NCBI GenBank assembly: GCA_017645255.1
Contig: JAGCPI010000017.1
Span: 3,152 to 67,151, forward strand
DNA length: 64,000 nt
Source of the DNA: a bacterium
GTDB taxonomy: Bacteria > Bacillota_I > Bacilli_A > Mycoplasmatales > Mycoplasmoidaceae
Reading direction: 5' to 3'
Below the pieces are notes generated by a model, which searched no databases, was not told the DNA's origin, and was given only the letters and a program-made list of their open reading frames with translations. This document shows positions 36,522 through 48,329 of the stretch, piece after piece (the stretch's first letter is position 1; each line of letters starts with the position of its first letter). The position numbers were made by a program, and so were the translations under genes.

Positions 36522-37305
36522 TTATTTGTATTTTTACAATAATTTTTGTGATCTTAATGCAATTATTAGTATCAAAATAAATCAATTAGCAAATAACCGT
36601 CCCTTTACAATTTTTGCTTATGATTTAAATGAACAATTAACTAAAGAAAAAATTATTAATCTTCAAAATTTATTTACAGTGCTTAATCACCCTGTATATT
36701 TTTTGGTGATTAATAATTTTGAATTATTAAATAAGGAAATCGTTAACTCTTTGCTATTATTTTTAGAAGAAAATAATCAAGATATTTATTGTATTTTTAG
36801 CAGTAAATATTCAAACCTTGTTTTAGATACAATTAAAAGCCGGTGTGATGTTTCTTTCTTACCGTTTGCTAATACTACTTTTGAACAATTAATAAAACAA
36901 TATCAAATTAAGGATCAGATCATAAAACAAATTTTGAAGGATAATTTCTTTAGCAAGGAAGAAATTATTAATTTCATTCAAAGTGATTTGCCTTCCTTTA
37001 TGGAAATGATTTATGTATTGCTTAATAATGAATTTGATAAATTAAATACTGTTCTAAATTTTTTTAGTATCAGTGCTTATGGACAAACTAGTGATAAATT
37101 AGCAACTAGTACTAAGAACTATGCCTTTAAATTATTTATTTGTTATTTGCAATATTTTGCTAGTTTACTAAGGCAACAAAATGCTTCATATTTATCTATT
37201 CAAATTGATCAATTAATTTTGCATACAACTAACATCAGTAATTTATTATTAAGTTTTAATAATTTAGTGGGAGTAATAATTCAATGAAAACAATTACCGC
37301 ATTAG
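36514..37305 (+). CDS. holB: DNA polymerase III delta-prime subunit-like protein HolB, 263 aa
   Basis: Clamp-loader component, a AAA+ fold without its own ATPase. The sequence is weakly conserved but has YFLVINNFELLNKEIVNSLLLFLEE (Walker B-like sensor region) and the DTIKSRC arginine-finger motif SRC, as expected for delta-prime. The N-terminal part is short and lacks a P-loop. It sits between tmk and mnmE, the position held by holB in M. pneumoniae. The ATG overlaps the tmk stop; TGA at 37285 is Trp and the frame ends at TAG 37303-37305, overlapping mnmE by 22 bases. Confidence 0.82.
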
Positions 37306-38621
37306 CAACTGCTAAAGGAATTTGTGCAATCCATATTATTCGTTTATCAGGACCAGATACTTACCAAATTCTAAATGAAATTTGTACGCATGAAATTACT
37401 AAGCAACCAAACACTATTCAACATACTCAAATAAAAGATGGGGGCAAAATCATTGATGATGTTTTATTAATGAAATTTGTTGCTCCTAAATCTTTTACAG
37501 GTGAAGATTTAGTTGAAATTAATTGTCATGGAAGTGACTTAATTGCGGATAAAATCATTGCTTTATTAATTAAGCATGGGGCTAGTTTAGCTAAAAACGG
37601 TGAATTTTCGCAACGAGCATTGCTTAACAATAAGATGAATTCTATTCAATTATTTGCAATGAACAATTTAATTAAAAGCACGAATGATTGCTCAATGAAA
37701 TATTCATTAGATACATTGCTAAACAAAGAAGTAAAAGCATTAAATAAATATGAACAAGAATTGTTCACTCTCATTGGTCGCATGGAAGTATTAATCGATT
37801 ATCCCGAATTTAATGATGATGATCAAGAACCAATTACTCCTTCATACTTAATTAATTATTTTGCTAATTTCATTAAGTTGGTGCAATCATTAATTCATGA
37901 TGCCAAACTAATCTTACCTTATTATCAAGGAATTAAAATTGCAATTGTTGGAGTTGCAAATGCTGGTAAATCATCGTTGTTAAATAAGATTTTAAAAACT
38001 AATAAGGCAATTGTTTCTAACATTCCAGGGACGACAAGAGATGTGGTAGAAGATTACATTAATTACGATAATCAACTATGGAAATTTCAAGACACAGCAG
38101 GTATTAGGCAAACTGCTGATTTAATTGAAAATATGGGAATTGATAAAACGCTTGATACCATCAAAAAAGCAAATTTCATTTTGTTTATTGTTGATGGATC
38201 GTCAACTGCTAATTTAGTTGATGAACAAGCAATTTACAAACAAATCAAAGATTATCCCCATTTAATAGTTGTAAATAAAAATGATTTACCAGTGAAGTCA
38301 AATTGACAAGGCATTTCGATTAATACCAAAGACGATTCTTATCAAGAAATCCTGCATGCATTAAGCAATTCATTAAACTTATTAAAACCAACTAATCTAA
38401 TTAATCAATATACTTTACAAGATCAATATCAATTATCCATTGCCATTAACTTAGAAAAAGAATTAATCCTAGTTAAAGAAGCATTAGAAAATGGCTTTAG
38501 TTTTGATTTAATTATTGATCGTTTACATGGCATCTTAAAGATGTTTCAAGAACTCATTGGTAAAACTAATGATTTAAATTTCATTGATCGCTTATTTGCT
38601 AATTTTTGCGTTGGTAAATAA
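37284..38621 (+). CDS. mnmE: tRNA modification GTPase MnmE (TrmE), 445 aa
   Basis: GTPase partner of MnmG in wobble-uridine modification. The N-terminal formyl-THF-binding domain begins ITALATAKGICAIHIIRLSG and includes FTGEDLVEINCHG and GEFSQRALLNNKM. The G domain has GVANAGKSSLLNKI, PGTTRD, DTAGIR and VNKNDL. The C-terminus ends FCVGK, with the catalytic Cys of the C-(I/L/V)-G-K motif. TGA at 38304 is Trp. Last gene of the rightward tmk-holB-mnmE run; a terminator follows. Confidence 0.97.
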
Positions 38622-38633
38622 ATTGATACATAC

Positions 38634-38667
38634 AAAAAAAGTAAGAGGTTGATGCCCCTTACTTTTT
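38634..38667. terminator. Bidirectional terminator between mnmE and the MATE gene
   Basis: A 10-bp stem (38636-38645 with 38658-38667) flanked by A-rich and T-rich sides, so it can serve both convergent genes. It begins 12 bases after the mnmE stop and ends 8 bases before the MATE-family stop on the other strand. Confidence 0.85.
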
Positions 38668-38675
38668 ATTTTTAA

Positions 38676-40703
38676 TTATTTTAGAATTTTATCAATAGTT
38701 CTTAGATTAGATTCATTCATTAAATTCTTCATGTATTTTTTACGAATTACTTTGATTAGTTTCCAATCATATCATGGAACTTTTGGCTTATCAACTTTGG
38801 TATAAATAAATGCAATAGTTCAAGTTAAAGTAATGATGTTGCTAGTGATAGTTGATGCACTTTGAGTTCAAAGCACAATTCACATATTTGGGTTATATAA
38901 AGGATTATATTGTGCTTGTTCTGGATGTGGAATTGGCATTAATTTATTTTCTGCTACCGCGCTAAAGATAAATAAGTACGGAATGATAATTAACATTGAA
39001 CGTAGTACTCCGGCCCCAGTAGCTGCTAAATAGCGCTTGCTTGATCTAAATAGCATGAATGCACTATTACCAAGTCCTTGGAATGGAAGAATCATTAATG
39101 AAATTCAAAGGAATTTTCTTGAGCATTCATATAAGTATGCTAATGAGTTATTACCTGCTACATAGTGAACATTAAACAAATATAATACGGCGTTACTTAA
39201 TGGAGTACAAAAACCAAATAAACCTAAAATAGTACCTCCCACTACTAAAATGAAAATTGTGATTTCAAAAACAATAATGCGTAAACGATCATAACGCTTA
39301 ATTCCAAAATTATAAGACACAATGGAAGTACCAGCATTCATAAAACCACTAATCGTATTTTGAAATAAATTCATAATTGGGTAAATTGCACCCGTAATCG
39401 AAATGAAGTATAAACTACCTAACGCTGGATACAAGATTGCAGTAACTAACGCAATTTGGTGAATTAATAAAACCCGTACTACCATGAAGCCAATAATCGA
39501 AATTAAATAAGATATTGAGATTAATGACATTTGATTAATGATGCGTCAATTAAACATCACTTTTTGGGCTAGCAGGTGTCAGAATGAAATATAAATTAAT
39601 CCTTCTTTGCGAAGCATGTGGAAGTACGTTAGAAGTGGAATGGTACATGCAATTCAAGATATGATAGTAGCTACTGCTGCTCCATCCATACCAATTTGAG
39701 CAAAATAAATTAAGCAGAAGTCTAGCACCATGTTTAATAAAGTATCTAATAGTAGAATAATAGTAATTACTAAAGTTCTACCGTGAGCTCTAATAGTGTT
39801 AGTTAACAACCGCACAATTGTCGAAATTCAAAGACCACAGGTCATAATGGAAATGAAGTTTTGTGCTCAAGTAACTGAATAGTTTTTAACTACTCCATAG
39901 TATTTTAAAAACGTAGTAGCAATTATTTGGTTGTTATTATTAATATCAAAAGTTAATGGTTTAACATTAACTGGATTAACCGGATTATCATAAACGTAAA
40001 ATTGATGATTGGTAATTGTATAGAAGGTAATTTGATTATTTTTTAACGTGTAATAATAAGTACCTAAACTATTATGAACTTCACTAGGAGTGATGTTCAT
40101 ATCAATTGATCCATTAACAGTGGCTGGAATCATGCTGTAGTTAAGAATATAAATTAATAGCATTCCCCCAATAGTAACAATAACTGAACAATAAAATTCA
40201 TTTTGCCATACTTTAACTTCATTTAAGAAATTTTGTTTACTTAAAGCTTGGGCAAACAAAACGTTTCCTCCCGGTAAAATCAAACCAGTAATTGCAGTAA
40301 TGATAAACGTTAATGGTGAGACTAATGAAGAGGCAACCCGGACGGTGGCTGCAGTATCGTAGAAGTGTAAATGATCAGTATTAGCAATATAGTGAATGAA
40401 TTGTTCTATAGCATCACTATTGTGCAAAATATACTCTCTTACTTCGGGGATAGTGATGTGATTGATTAAATTATTGAACAAATCACTATTCTCTAGAAAT
40501 AAATGATAGAAATCAAACATATGCGTAAGAGGCATTAGATTAACTAAAAATACCAAGTCAAGGAAAGTAAATAGTGCACTCATAAAGCTAGTTACAAAGG
40601 AAGGAAAGGCAATTCGAAGCATTACTTTTCAAATTGGTAATTCCCCATAGACTTGGGCAGTAGTTAGTTTCTTCTTATTTTTTCGTGCTGAATGATTAAA
40701 CAT
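38676..40703 (-). CDS. MATE-family efflux/transport protein with a large external loop (675 aa)
   Basis: Multidrug and toxin extrusion-type membrane protein. Typical repeated MATE halves: first half with MLRIAFPSFVTSF and the GLILPGGNVLFAQALSKQ segment; second half with YPIMNLFQNTISGFMNAGTS, then IVSYNFGIKRYDRLR, which match the G..NAG...ivsyn.Ga....r pattern. About twelve hydrophobic segments are spread over the length. It is larger than most MATE proteins (about 450 aa): extra polar regions occur at about residues 45-90 and at 175-265, both probably external. Many TGA codons are Trp. A basic Lys-rich N-terminus (RKNKKKL) is cytosolic. Substrate unknown. Confidence 0.82.
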
Positions 40704-40860
40704 GTTAAAAAATATAAATTATTTTAACAGTATTTTTTATTAAACAAGCAAAATAATTTAATTAGTAAATCACTTTAAATTTAGCAATTAAACATTGAAT
40801 TCAAAATAGTAATTTCTTTTAAATTCAATTTACTTAGGTTTAATGTTGATAAATTAATAG

Positions 40861-40895
40861 AAAATAAAAAAGGAAGGGACTATATCCTTCCTTTT
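40861..40895 (-). terminator. Terminator after tatD
   Basis: A perfect 10-bp stem (40868-40877 with 40886-40895) and 8-base loop, with a T-rich run following on the minus strand. It lies 19 bases past the tatD stop. The remaining intergenic sequence to the MATE start (40704-40860) is AT-rich with no recognisable gene. Confidence 0.8.
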
Positions 40896-40913
40896 AGTAT
40901 ATATGTAAATTAA

Positions 40914-41732
40914 TTAATAAGCAATATCGTGTTCTGATAACTTATAAGCAGTTAAGTAGTTTTCAGCTACCTTATCAACTAAAACTCCAACCTTAATTCC
41001 TTTTAATTTTGCAATGTATTCATAGGTTTCAAAAATATAGTAAGGTTGGTTAACGTTAGTATATTTTTCCAATTTCCGTGGTACTAGGAATGGAGCATCA
41101 GTTTCTACTAGGATTTTGTCCAATGGAACACTGCGAATTGCGTCATCCGTATAAACTGCTACCTTTGGATAAGTAACATTACCAGCAAAAGAAATATAGC
41201 ATCCCCGGTTTAACAAAGCAACCATTTCTTCCCTACTACCGCTAAAACAGTGAATTACTACTTGCGTTTTAAAATTAAATTCATCTCAGTGGTCAATTAA
41301 AGTTTGGTATGCATCCCGGCAGTGAATCATGATTGGTAAGTTTTTATTGTTAGCATAATTAGCATGCCACTTTAATCAAGCGATTTGTTCGTCAATTGGT
41401 GGGAAGTGTTCCATGTCTTTTTCGTCTAAACCACATTCGCCAATTCCAAGAATTCATTCTTTATTTTCAGCGTAAAATTTATCAAAAATTTTTTCAACAA
41501 CATCCATCTTATAAGCTCGAATGTCAATGGGGTGAATTGCCATTCAAACTTTTGCAATTTTTGTTTCCTTTGCAATTTCTAGTGCTCTTTCTACGTCAAG
41601 TGGGCAACTAGAAGCAAGGTTTAAAAACATATGATATTCTTTACAAATTTGAGCATATTTACGTCAATCATCGTAAAGGGGACGCATATTTAGATGGGTA
41701 TGGTTATCAATAAGGTATGTTTTCTTCATCAT
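40914..41732 (-). CDS. tatD: TatD-family metal-dependent hydrolase (DNase), 272 aa
   Basis: TIM-barrel hydrolase of the TatD family with 3'-5' exonuclease activity in characterised members. Metal-binding motifs are all present: DNHTHLN near the N-terminus, GIGECGLDE, IMIHCRDA, VIHCFSGS and VETDAPFL. Start at ATG 41730-41732, with a second ATG directly after. TGA codons are Trp. In M. pneumoniae tatD follows mnmE on the same strand; here the MATE gene lies between and the direction is reversed. Confidence 0.94.
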
Positions 41733-41811
41733 TTTTGTCTATCTCACAACTTATTTATACATTATTTATATTTTAATTAATTTGTATTAGTTTAAAACGT
41801 TTTTATATTGC

Positions 41812-42486
41812 TTAATGCATATTTTCAATGATTTGCATTAAGTTGCTTGTTAATAATTCCTTAATGTTAACATCAGCAACAAATGCTTCCAAACTGTTTG
41901 GCGAAGCATAAACACTAGCAGTTTTAGCACCAACAGCATGAAAGTAACGCATTAATAAGTAATTATTACTCATTAAGATTAAATTTCCAGTTGGAACATC
42001 TAATTTTGCTAAACGTTTGATGAGATTTGTTCCATCAAATTGATTATTTTTTGGTTGGTAAAAAAACTCGTGGTTCTTAAAAGAATTATTTTGTTTTTCT
42101 TTGGCAATTAGAAAATTAAAAAAAGATTGATCTCATGGATCATAGAATAAGAAATAAATGCGGTATTTATTTGAACTAATTAAATCGCGTAATTCTTCTA
42201 AAAAAAACGATTTATTGGTATTTTTTAGTTCTTCAGTAATGTGGGCATTACTTAATTGTTTGCATTTATTTAATGATTTTCAATAAGTCAAAATTTTGTT
42301 GAATGGTTGGTTAATTTTAATAAATTGAGAATATAGTTGATGAAAATCTAATAATTGGTATTGCAAATAATTAGGAAAATTTACCTTTCATTTATTTTTT
42401 TCAACTAGTTTATTTAACAGTTTTAAATAATAAGAATGGCTGTCAAAAACAGTGCTTTGTAAATCAATAAAAATTGCACTTCGCAT
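41812..42486 (-). CDS. HAD-like protein with eroded catalytic motifs (224 aa)
   Basis: Possible haloacid-dehalogenase superfamily member. Motif I region reads AIFIDLQSTVFDS (consensus DxDx[TV]), so the first Asp is kept but the second is Gln. LILMSNNYLLMRYFHAVGAKTASVY near the C-terminus resembles the end of the HAD fold (motifs III/IV, usually GD...D...A...G), but the acidic residues are missing. The middle (about 40-130) is a Lys/Asn/Phe-rich helical cap-like region. No membrane segment. Several TGA codons are Trp. It sits 5 bases after ftsY and is likely its last co-transcribed gene. Catalytic activity is doubtful; assignment is tentative. Confidence 0.55.
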
Positions 42487-42491
42487 AAAAC

Positions 42492-43574
42492 TTATTTAGT
42501 TTTTTGAGATTTATCTAAATCAATTTGAATATTTTTAACTAGATTCTTAATGTATTCTTCTAAGTTAAATTCAGAAATATCATTTATTTTTTCACCATAT
42601 CCAATCAATTTAACAGGAATATTAAATTGATCTTTAATGGATAGAATAATACCGCCCTTCGAAGATGAATCCATTTTAACTAGGATAATACCAGTAACTC
42701 CCCCGGCTGCTTCATTGAATGCTTTAGCTTGCGCAATTCCACTTTGGCCAACTGTTGCATCTAATACTAATAAGATTTCGTGAGGGGCAGTTGGATCAAA
42801 ACGTTTAATTTGCTTAATGATTTTTGTTAATTCATTCATTAAGTTAATTTTGTTTTGCAATCTTCCAGAAGTATCAACTATTACTAATGAATATCCTTCT
42901 TCATATCCCTTCTTAACACCTTTATAAGCAACAGCGGCTGGATCTTCTCCAACTTTATCAGGACCTAAAATATCAATCCCAAGTTTTTCGGCATGAACTC
43001 TTAGTTGTTCAACTGCACCTGCTCTAAATGTATCAGCAGCCACCAAAAGAATTTTTTCGTTGCGTTGTTTATAGAAGTTAGCTAATTTAGCAATCGTAGT
43101 TGTTTTACCTACTCCGTTAGCACCAACCATAATAATGCAGTTGGTTTTGCGATCTTTGGTGATATTTAAGGAAGTATCAACATTGGTATCTTGAATATAG
43201 TAAACAAGTAATTTATCAACTAAAGTTTCAATTACTTTATCAAACGAAGTAATATTTTGTCTTTTAACTTCATTTTGAACAGCATTCGTAATTTTTTCAC
43301 TTGTCGCATACCCAATATCAAGTGATACGAGTGCTTCAATCATTGCGTCATAAAAATCATCAGAAAATGCATCTTTAGCATACGCAATTTGCAATTCATC
43401 AATTGCTTTACTAAAGCCAGTTGCATTTTGATTTAGTTTTGCGTCAAAATCATTTTCTTTAGTTTTATCCCAAATTCGGTTTTCTTCGTTCTTTTTTTGA
43501 ATTTGTTGTGCTAATTGGTTTGCATCTTTATTTTTAGGTTTAAAAATGCCTTTAATTTTTTCTCACAGTTTCAT
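42492..43574 (-). CDS. ftsY: Signal recognition particle receptor FtsY, 360 aa
   Basis: Membrane-associated SRP receptor GTPase. An N-terminal Lys/Asn/Gln-rich basic segment (MKLWEKIKGIFKPKNKD) is likely the membrane-targeting helix. The N domain follows, then the G domain: MVGANGVGKTTTIAKLA, ADTFRAGAVEQL, VDTSGRLQNKINLM, TGIILVKMDSSSKGG and GYGEKINDI. The start at ATG 43572-43574 gives the expected basic N-terminus; TGA at 43563 is Trp. Partner of Ffh. It follows smc by 18 bases, an smc-ftsY order common in Firmicutes and mollicutes. Confidence 0.96.
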
Positions 43575-43592
43575 TTTTATTCTTATTATTTA

Positions 43593-46523
43593 TTAATTTA
43601 ATTGTTCTTGCGTAATGTCCTTTGCATCAATTTCATAAGCACTAGTTACTCCTTGTTGGTTATTGCTAATACCGATTAAATTATCGCAAAAAACCATGGT
43701 TTCCTTGCGGTGAGTAACAACGATAAATTGAGATTTATTGGTGCTTTGCAAAATTAATTGGGCAAATGCTTGTGCGTTCATTGGATCAAGTGCTGATTCA
43801 GCTTCATCCAAGATAATTAATGGGAAATTACTAGTTTGTAAAATCGTTAGCAAGATTGCTAGTGAAATAATTGATTTTTCCCCACCCGATAATGAATTTA
43901 ACTTGACGTGGTATTTTTCAGATTGACTAATTACAACTTCAATTCCGGATTGCAATAAGTCAGTTTGGTCAGTGAATTGTAATTCACATTTACCTTTTTT
44001 GAATAGTTGACTAAAGATAGTAGGTAACTTTTGATTGATTTCGTAAATTTTATTCCGAAATACTTTTACCATTTCTTTATCAATACTATTAATCGTAGCA
44101 TTTAAATTTTCTTGGGATTTTTTAACTTCTTCAATATTTTTAGTTAATCCTTCATATTGTTGCTTAACGGTTTTTAGTTCATTAATGGCTTGTAAATTAA
44201 TCGGACCAAAACTACTTAATTTTGATTTATAAGCAGTTAATTGACTAATTAGTTCATCTTGTGTAATATTTAATTCAATCTTTAAGTTAACTAAATTTTC
44301 TAATGATAATTGATAATTATTTGCTGTTACTTTAATTCCATCAAGAATGTTGTTGATTTTAATAATATCTTGTTCACGTCCACTTAATGAGTCAGTGAAT
44401 TGAATTGTTAATTGGTTAGTTTGTTGTAACTTGGTATCTAAGTCATTAAACTTTTTACTAATTTCATTAAAAGCATTTTGTTGAACATCAAGTTTGGTGT
44501 TTAAATCTTGCTTAGTAGCTTCTAACTCACTTAATTTAGCACTTAATTCGGAAGCTTGTTTTTTTATTACTTCGGCATTATTAACAGATAATGATTTAAG
44601 TTGGTTAGTGTAATCTATTTTAGTTTGATTTAGTTCACTAAGTTTATCATTTAATAACTTTAAATTAAGTTGACTAGAATTTAACTCATCATATAAACTT
44701 TCTTTTTTTACTTCCAGTTGTTTAAGAGTTTCTTTTTCGCTAGTAATTTGCTTTGCTAGTTGATCAAGTTGTTCTTGACTTGTCTTATATTCATCTTGAA
44801 CTGTTAATCAATTAACTTTATTTTGATTAATACTACCCCCTGTAATCATTCCGCCCCGGAAAATTGTGTCACCGTCAAGTGAAATGATTTTGCTGCTATA
44901 GTTAATTAATTTCGCAATTAAATTAGCAGTTTGTAAGTTATTAACAATGATGATGTTGCCAATTAGTGATTGCAAAACGATTTCGTATTTTTCGTCAATA
45001 CTAAATAGTTTATGCGCTGGGCCAATAAAACCTTGCACTTCCTTAATAGTCATTAAGTAATTATTAGGAATTGATGCTGGCTTAATCGCATCTAAAGGCA
45101 TAAAACTAGCAACTCCAGCATTATTTTTACGTAAGAATTCAATTCCTAATTTAGCATCGTTAACACTTTCAACCACTAAAGTTGCATAATTTTTTCCAAG
45201 TGCTAATTGGGCAGCAATGCTATATTTCTTATCTTTGATGTGAACTAGTTTATTTAATGGATCAATTAGACCAGGGACAACCGCCCGGTTTTGTAAAATG
45301 TTTTTAACCCCTTTTTCATGAGCAAATTCATCATCAATGTATTGCTTTAAACCGCGAATTTTGTATGTCAATTCATTAGCACTATTAGCTAAAGCATCAT
45401 ATTTAACTTTTTGCTTATTTAGTGCGGCTAGGTTTTGAGAATAGTTGCTTTGCAATTGATTAAAAATATTTTGAGCTTCATTCTTTTTGCTACTAATAAC
45501 CTTAATGCTTTCATCAGTATCATTAATTAATTGGGATAAAGCATTAATTTTAGTTTGCCTATCATTACTTGCTAACTCTTTTTGCAAATTAGCTTGGTAA
45601 GTACTTACTTGCTTTTGCAAGTTATTAATTTGTTCTTGGACATTGTAACGTTGTTGGTGCAATTGATCAATTAAAACTTGTTTTTCATCATATTGCTTCT
45701 TAACCTTGCTAAATTCCATTTTATCAGCAAGATTATCATTATCAAGTTGCTTAATTTTTAATGATAAAGCATTTTTTTGTGCAACTAATTCTTCGAGTTT
45801 TTTTGTGTAATGCAAATATTGTTGTTTGGCTTGATATAATTCAAGGTCTTTTAGTTTATCCTTACATTCCAAATATTCTTGTGCATTCTTTGCTTGCTTT
45901 TCAAGTTTGGCAATATTACTTTCGTATTGCCTACCATCTTTCATTAATTCATCAAGGTTATTATTAATAGCTACTAATTTATTGATGTATTCATCCTTGA
46001 TTTTCATATATTTAGCAATTCCAGAAGCTTGTTCAAAAATATGGCGACGTTCTTCAGGTTTAGCTTCAACAAACCATTGCACTTTTCCTTGCGAAATGAT
46101 TCCTAAAGAATCTTTTGATAATCCAGTATTTAAAAATAAATCAATGATGTCTTTTCTTTTTACTGATTCACCATTAATGAAATATTCACTATTATCGCTA
46201 TCACGCTTAAAGTGGCGGCAAATAACTACTTCATCATGGTCGATGTTTAAAATTTTACTGCTATTATCAAAAAATAATTTGACATCTACTTCGTTGCTTG
46301 GATCAACCGTACTTGAACCCGCAAAGATAATATCGTTAGTATTTTCTTCTCTTAATTGCTTACTACTAATTTCTCCAAGTACTCACCTAATTGCATCAAC
46401 AATGTTTGTTTTCCCTGATCCGTTCGGTCCAATAATACCAACAAAATTATTTGGAAAAGTAATGGTTGTTAAATTTGCATACGATTTAAAACCATTTAAT
46501 TCAATTTTCTTTAAAAAAATCAT
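43593..46523 (-). CDS. smc: Chromosome segregation/condensation protein SMC, 976 aa
   Basis: ATPase that organises the chromosome as a coiled-coil dimer. N-terminal head: LNGFKSYA, Walker A GIIGPNGSGKTNIVDAI and the Q-loop region. Long coiled coil interrupted by a hinge (about 400-540, with PGLIDPLNKLVHI and FRGGMITGGS). The C-terminal head carries the ABC signature LSGGEKSIISLAIL, Walker B PLIILDEAESALD and the H-loop VVTHRK. TGA codons (46395-46083 region and 44808) are Trp; the 44073-44807 stretch is fully open. Start ATG 46521-46523. Slightly shorter than B. subtilis SMC (1186 aa), as in other mycoplasmas. Confidence 0.96.
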
Positions 46524-46532
46524 AATTTATTA

Positions 46533-47327
46533 TTAATTTGTGCACATTTTAGTTAGTGCATCCTTTGCAGCTTCATTTTCTGCTTCGTGCTTCTTAAATC
46601 CTTCACCTTCTCCATACACAATCCCTTGGTATTTTACTTGCGTATGAAACAAATGCTTGTTTGAATGTTCAATGTGGGTTTCTATCGTCGCATACTTAAT
46701 ATCAGCTTTTCCGTATCGTTGCATGGCTTCTTGAAATTTAGTTTTATAGTCAAAAGAAATGTTTAATTTATTATTTTCATAATAATGAATTAAAGTTTTG
46801 TTAATAAACTTCGTTAAGGTTTCTTGGCCATAAGTTAAATAGATAGCAGCACAAAAAGCTTCAAAAATATCTTCGTAGTTAGCAGGACTTATTTCTTCAC
46901 CTTCACTATCTTCATCCCCATACCGATAAGAAGCACCAACTAAAATAAATTTCTTAAAGTTTAAGTCTTTTGCTACTTGACATAATGCATCATGGTCAAC
47001 CATTTTAATCCGTTCATTTGTCATATCTTTTTCGGTTAGTTCTGGTTTGTTAAATAAATAGATTGAAACTTCTTTGCCAATTAAAGAGTCACCTAAAAAT
47101 TCAAGGCGTTGGTAATTATAGTTAATTTGGTTGTCATGTGAGAAAGTTGGATGAATGAATGCACATTGCAAATAGTTATAGTTAACATTTAAATTTAAAC
47201 CATATTTATTTAAGAAAGTTTGAAAATCTAATAATTGCTTTTTAGTTCATCATAAACTATAAGGAGCACTAAATAAATGATTTTGCTCTGCTAATGTTTT
47301 AGTTGGTTGTTGTTCTTGACTGTTCAT
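46533..47327 (-). CDS. rnc: Ribonuclease III, 264 aa
   Basis: Double-strand-specific endoribonuclease that processes rRNA and other RNAs. The family signature is NYQRLEFLGDSLIG, with the second acidic motif YEDIFEAFCAAIYL, and the C-terminal double-stranded RNA-binding domain (DYKTKFQEAMQRYGKADIKY ... GEGFKKHEAENEAAKDAL). An N-terminal extension of about 55 residues (starting MNSQEQQPTKTLAEQ) precedes the nuclease domain. It overlaps plsX by 29 bases and ends 9 bases before smc starts: plsX-rnc-smc is a conserved Gram-positive order. Confidence 0.96.
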
Positions 47328-48327
47328 TATTTATTTTTTCTAATTCTTGCTCCATAATTTTGAAGACTTTTTTCTTTAATGCATCGTGCATCATGCGAAT
47401 GCAGGTTGATAATTGGGTTTCATCAGTGCGACTATGCCCTTTAATGATTGGTTTGCGCAAACCTAATAAATATGCACCTGCTCACGGATTAGCATTAAAA
47501 CGATCTTTAAATTTATTTAGAATGTGCCGGTTTGCTACATATGGTAATGCATTAAATCATTTAGTATATTCTGCTTTTAAGAATTTACCTACCATTTTCA
47601 TGGTGCCTTCTAAAGTTTTGAGAATAATGTTACCAGTATATCCATTGCAAATGTAAACGTCTGCATCTTCCCCAGTAAGGATATTATTAGGTTCAACAAA
47701 ACCAACATAGTTTAAGGTTTTATTTTGTCTAATCAAAGCATCTGCTTCTTTGTGTTCTGGTAATCCTTTGTGTTCTTCAGTTCCAATATTAATTAAGCCA
47801 ATGCGTGGATGTTTAATGTTATGGATTTTTGAAACATATACATTAGTCATAATTGCATAATCATAAAGATTTTTACCCACGACGCTGCGATTTGCACCCG
47901 TATCAATTAGTCACACTAATTTACCTTGCACCATTGTTGGCATGGTAATCATTAAACCAAATTTATTAATGTTGGGATAAGTACCAACTTTAACAAACGC
48001 GGTTGCGATTGTAATTGCCGTATTACCAGAAACAACTAGTCCATCAATTTGATTAGTTGCAAGTAAATCACATGCAATTTGAATGCTTAAATCATCATGG
48101 GTGCGAATAATGCTTATCGTATCTTCTTGCGTAGCAAATTCTTTTGCTAAGACTAATTTCAACCGATCGACATTGTCATTTTTAGCAACATCAATGACAT
48201 GTTGATTAGTAACTAATGTAATTTCCAAGTCATCAAAAATTGCTAAGGCCTTTTTTGCACTTTCATAAGCAATTAATGGATCATTTTCAAATCCAAGTCC
48301 ATCAATGCCAATTTTTATCAAATCCAT
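47299..48327 (-). CDS. plsX: Phosphate acyltransferase PlsX, 342 aa
   Basis: Makes acyl-phosphate for phospholipid synthesis (with PlsY). N-terminal IGIDGLGFENDP, GLVVSGNTAITIATAF (family VSAGNTGA), MPTMVQGKLVWLIDTGAN, RIGLINIGTEEHKG and VYICNGYTGNIILKTLEG (family TDGFTGNV.LK..EG) are present. Two TGA codons (47911, 47557) are Trp. It ends in a basic/Asn tail that overlaps rnc. Starts 2 bases beyond the end of the FakA-type gene, which supplies acyl-phosphate in other Firmicutes; the two form a sensible fatty-acid incorporation unit. Confidence 0.94.
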
Positions 48328-48329
48328 GA

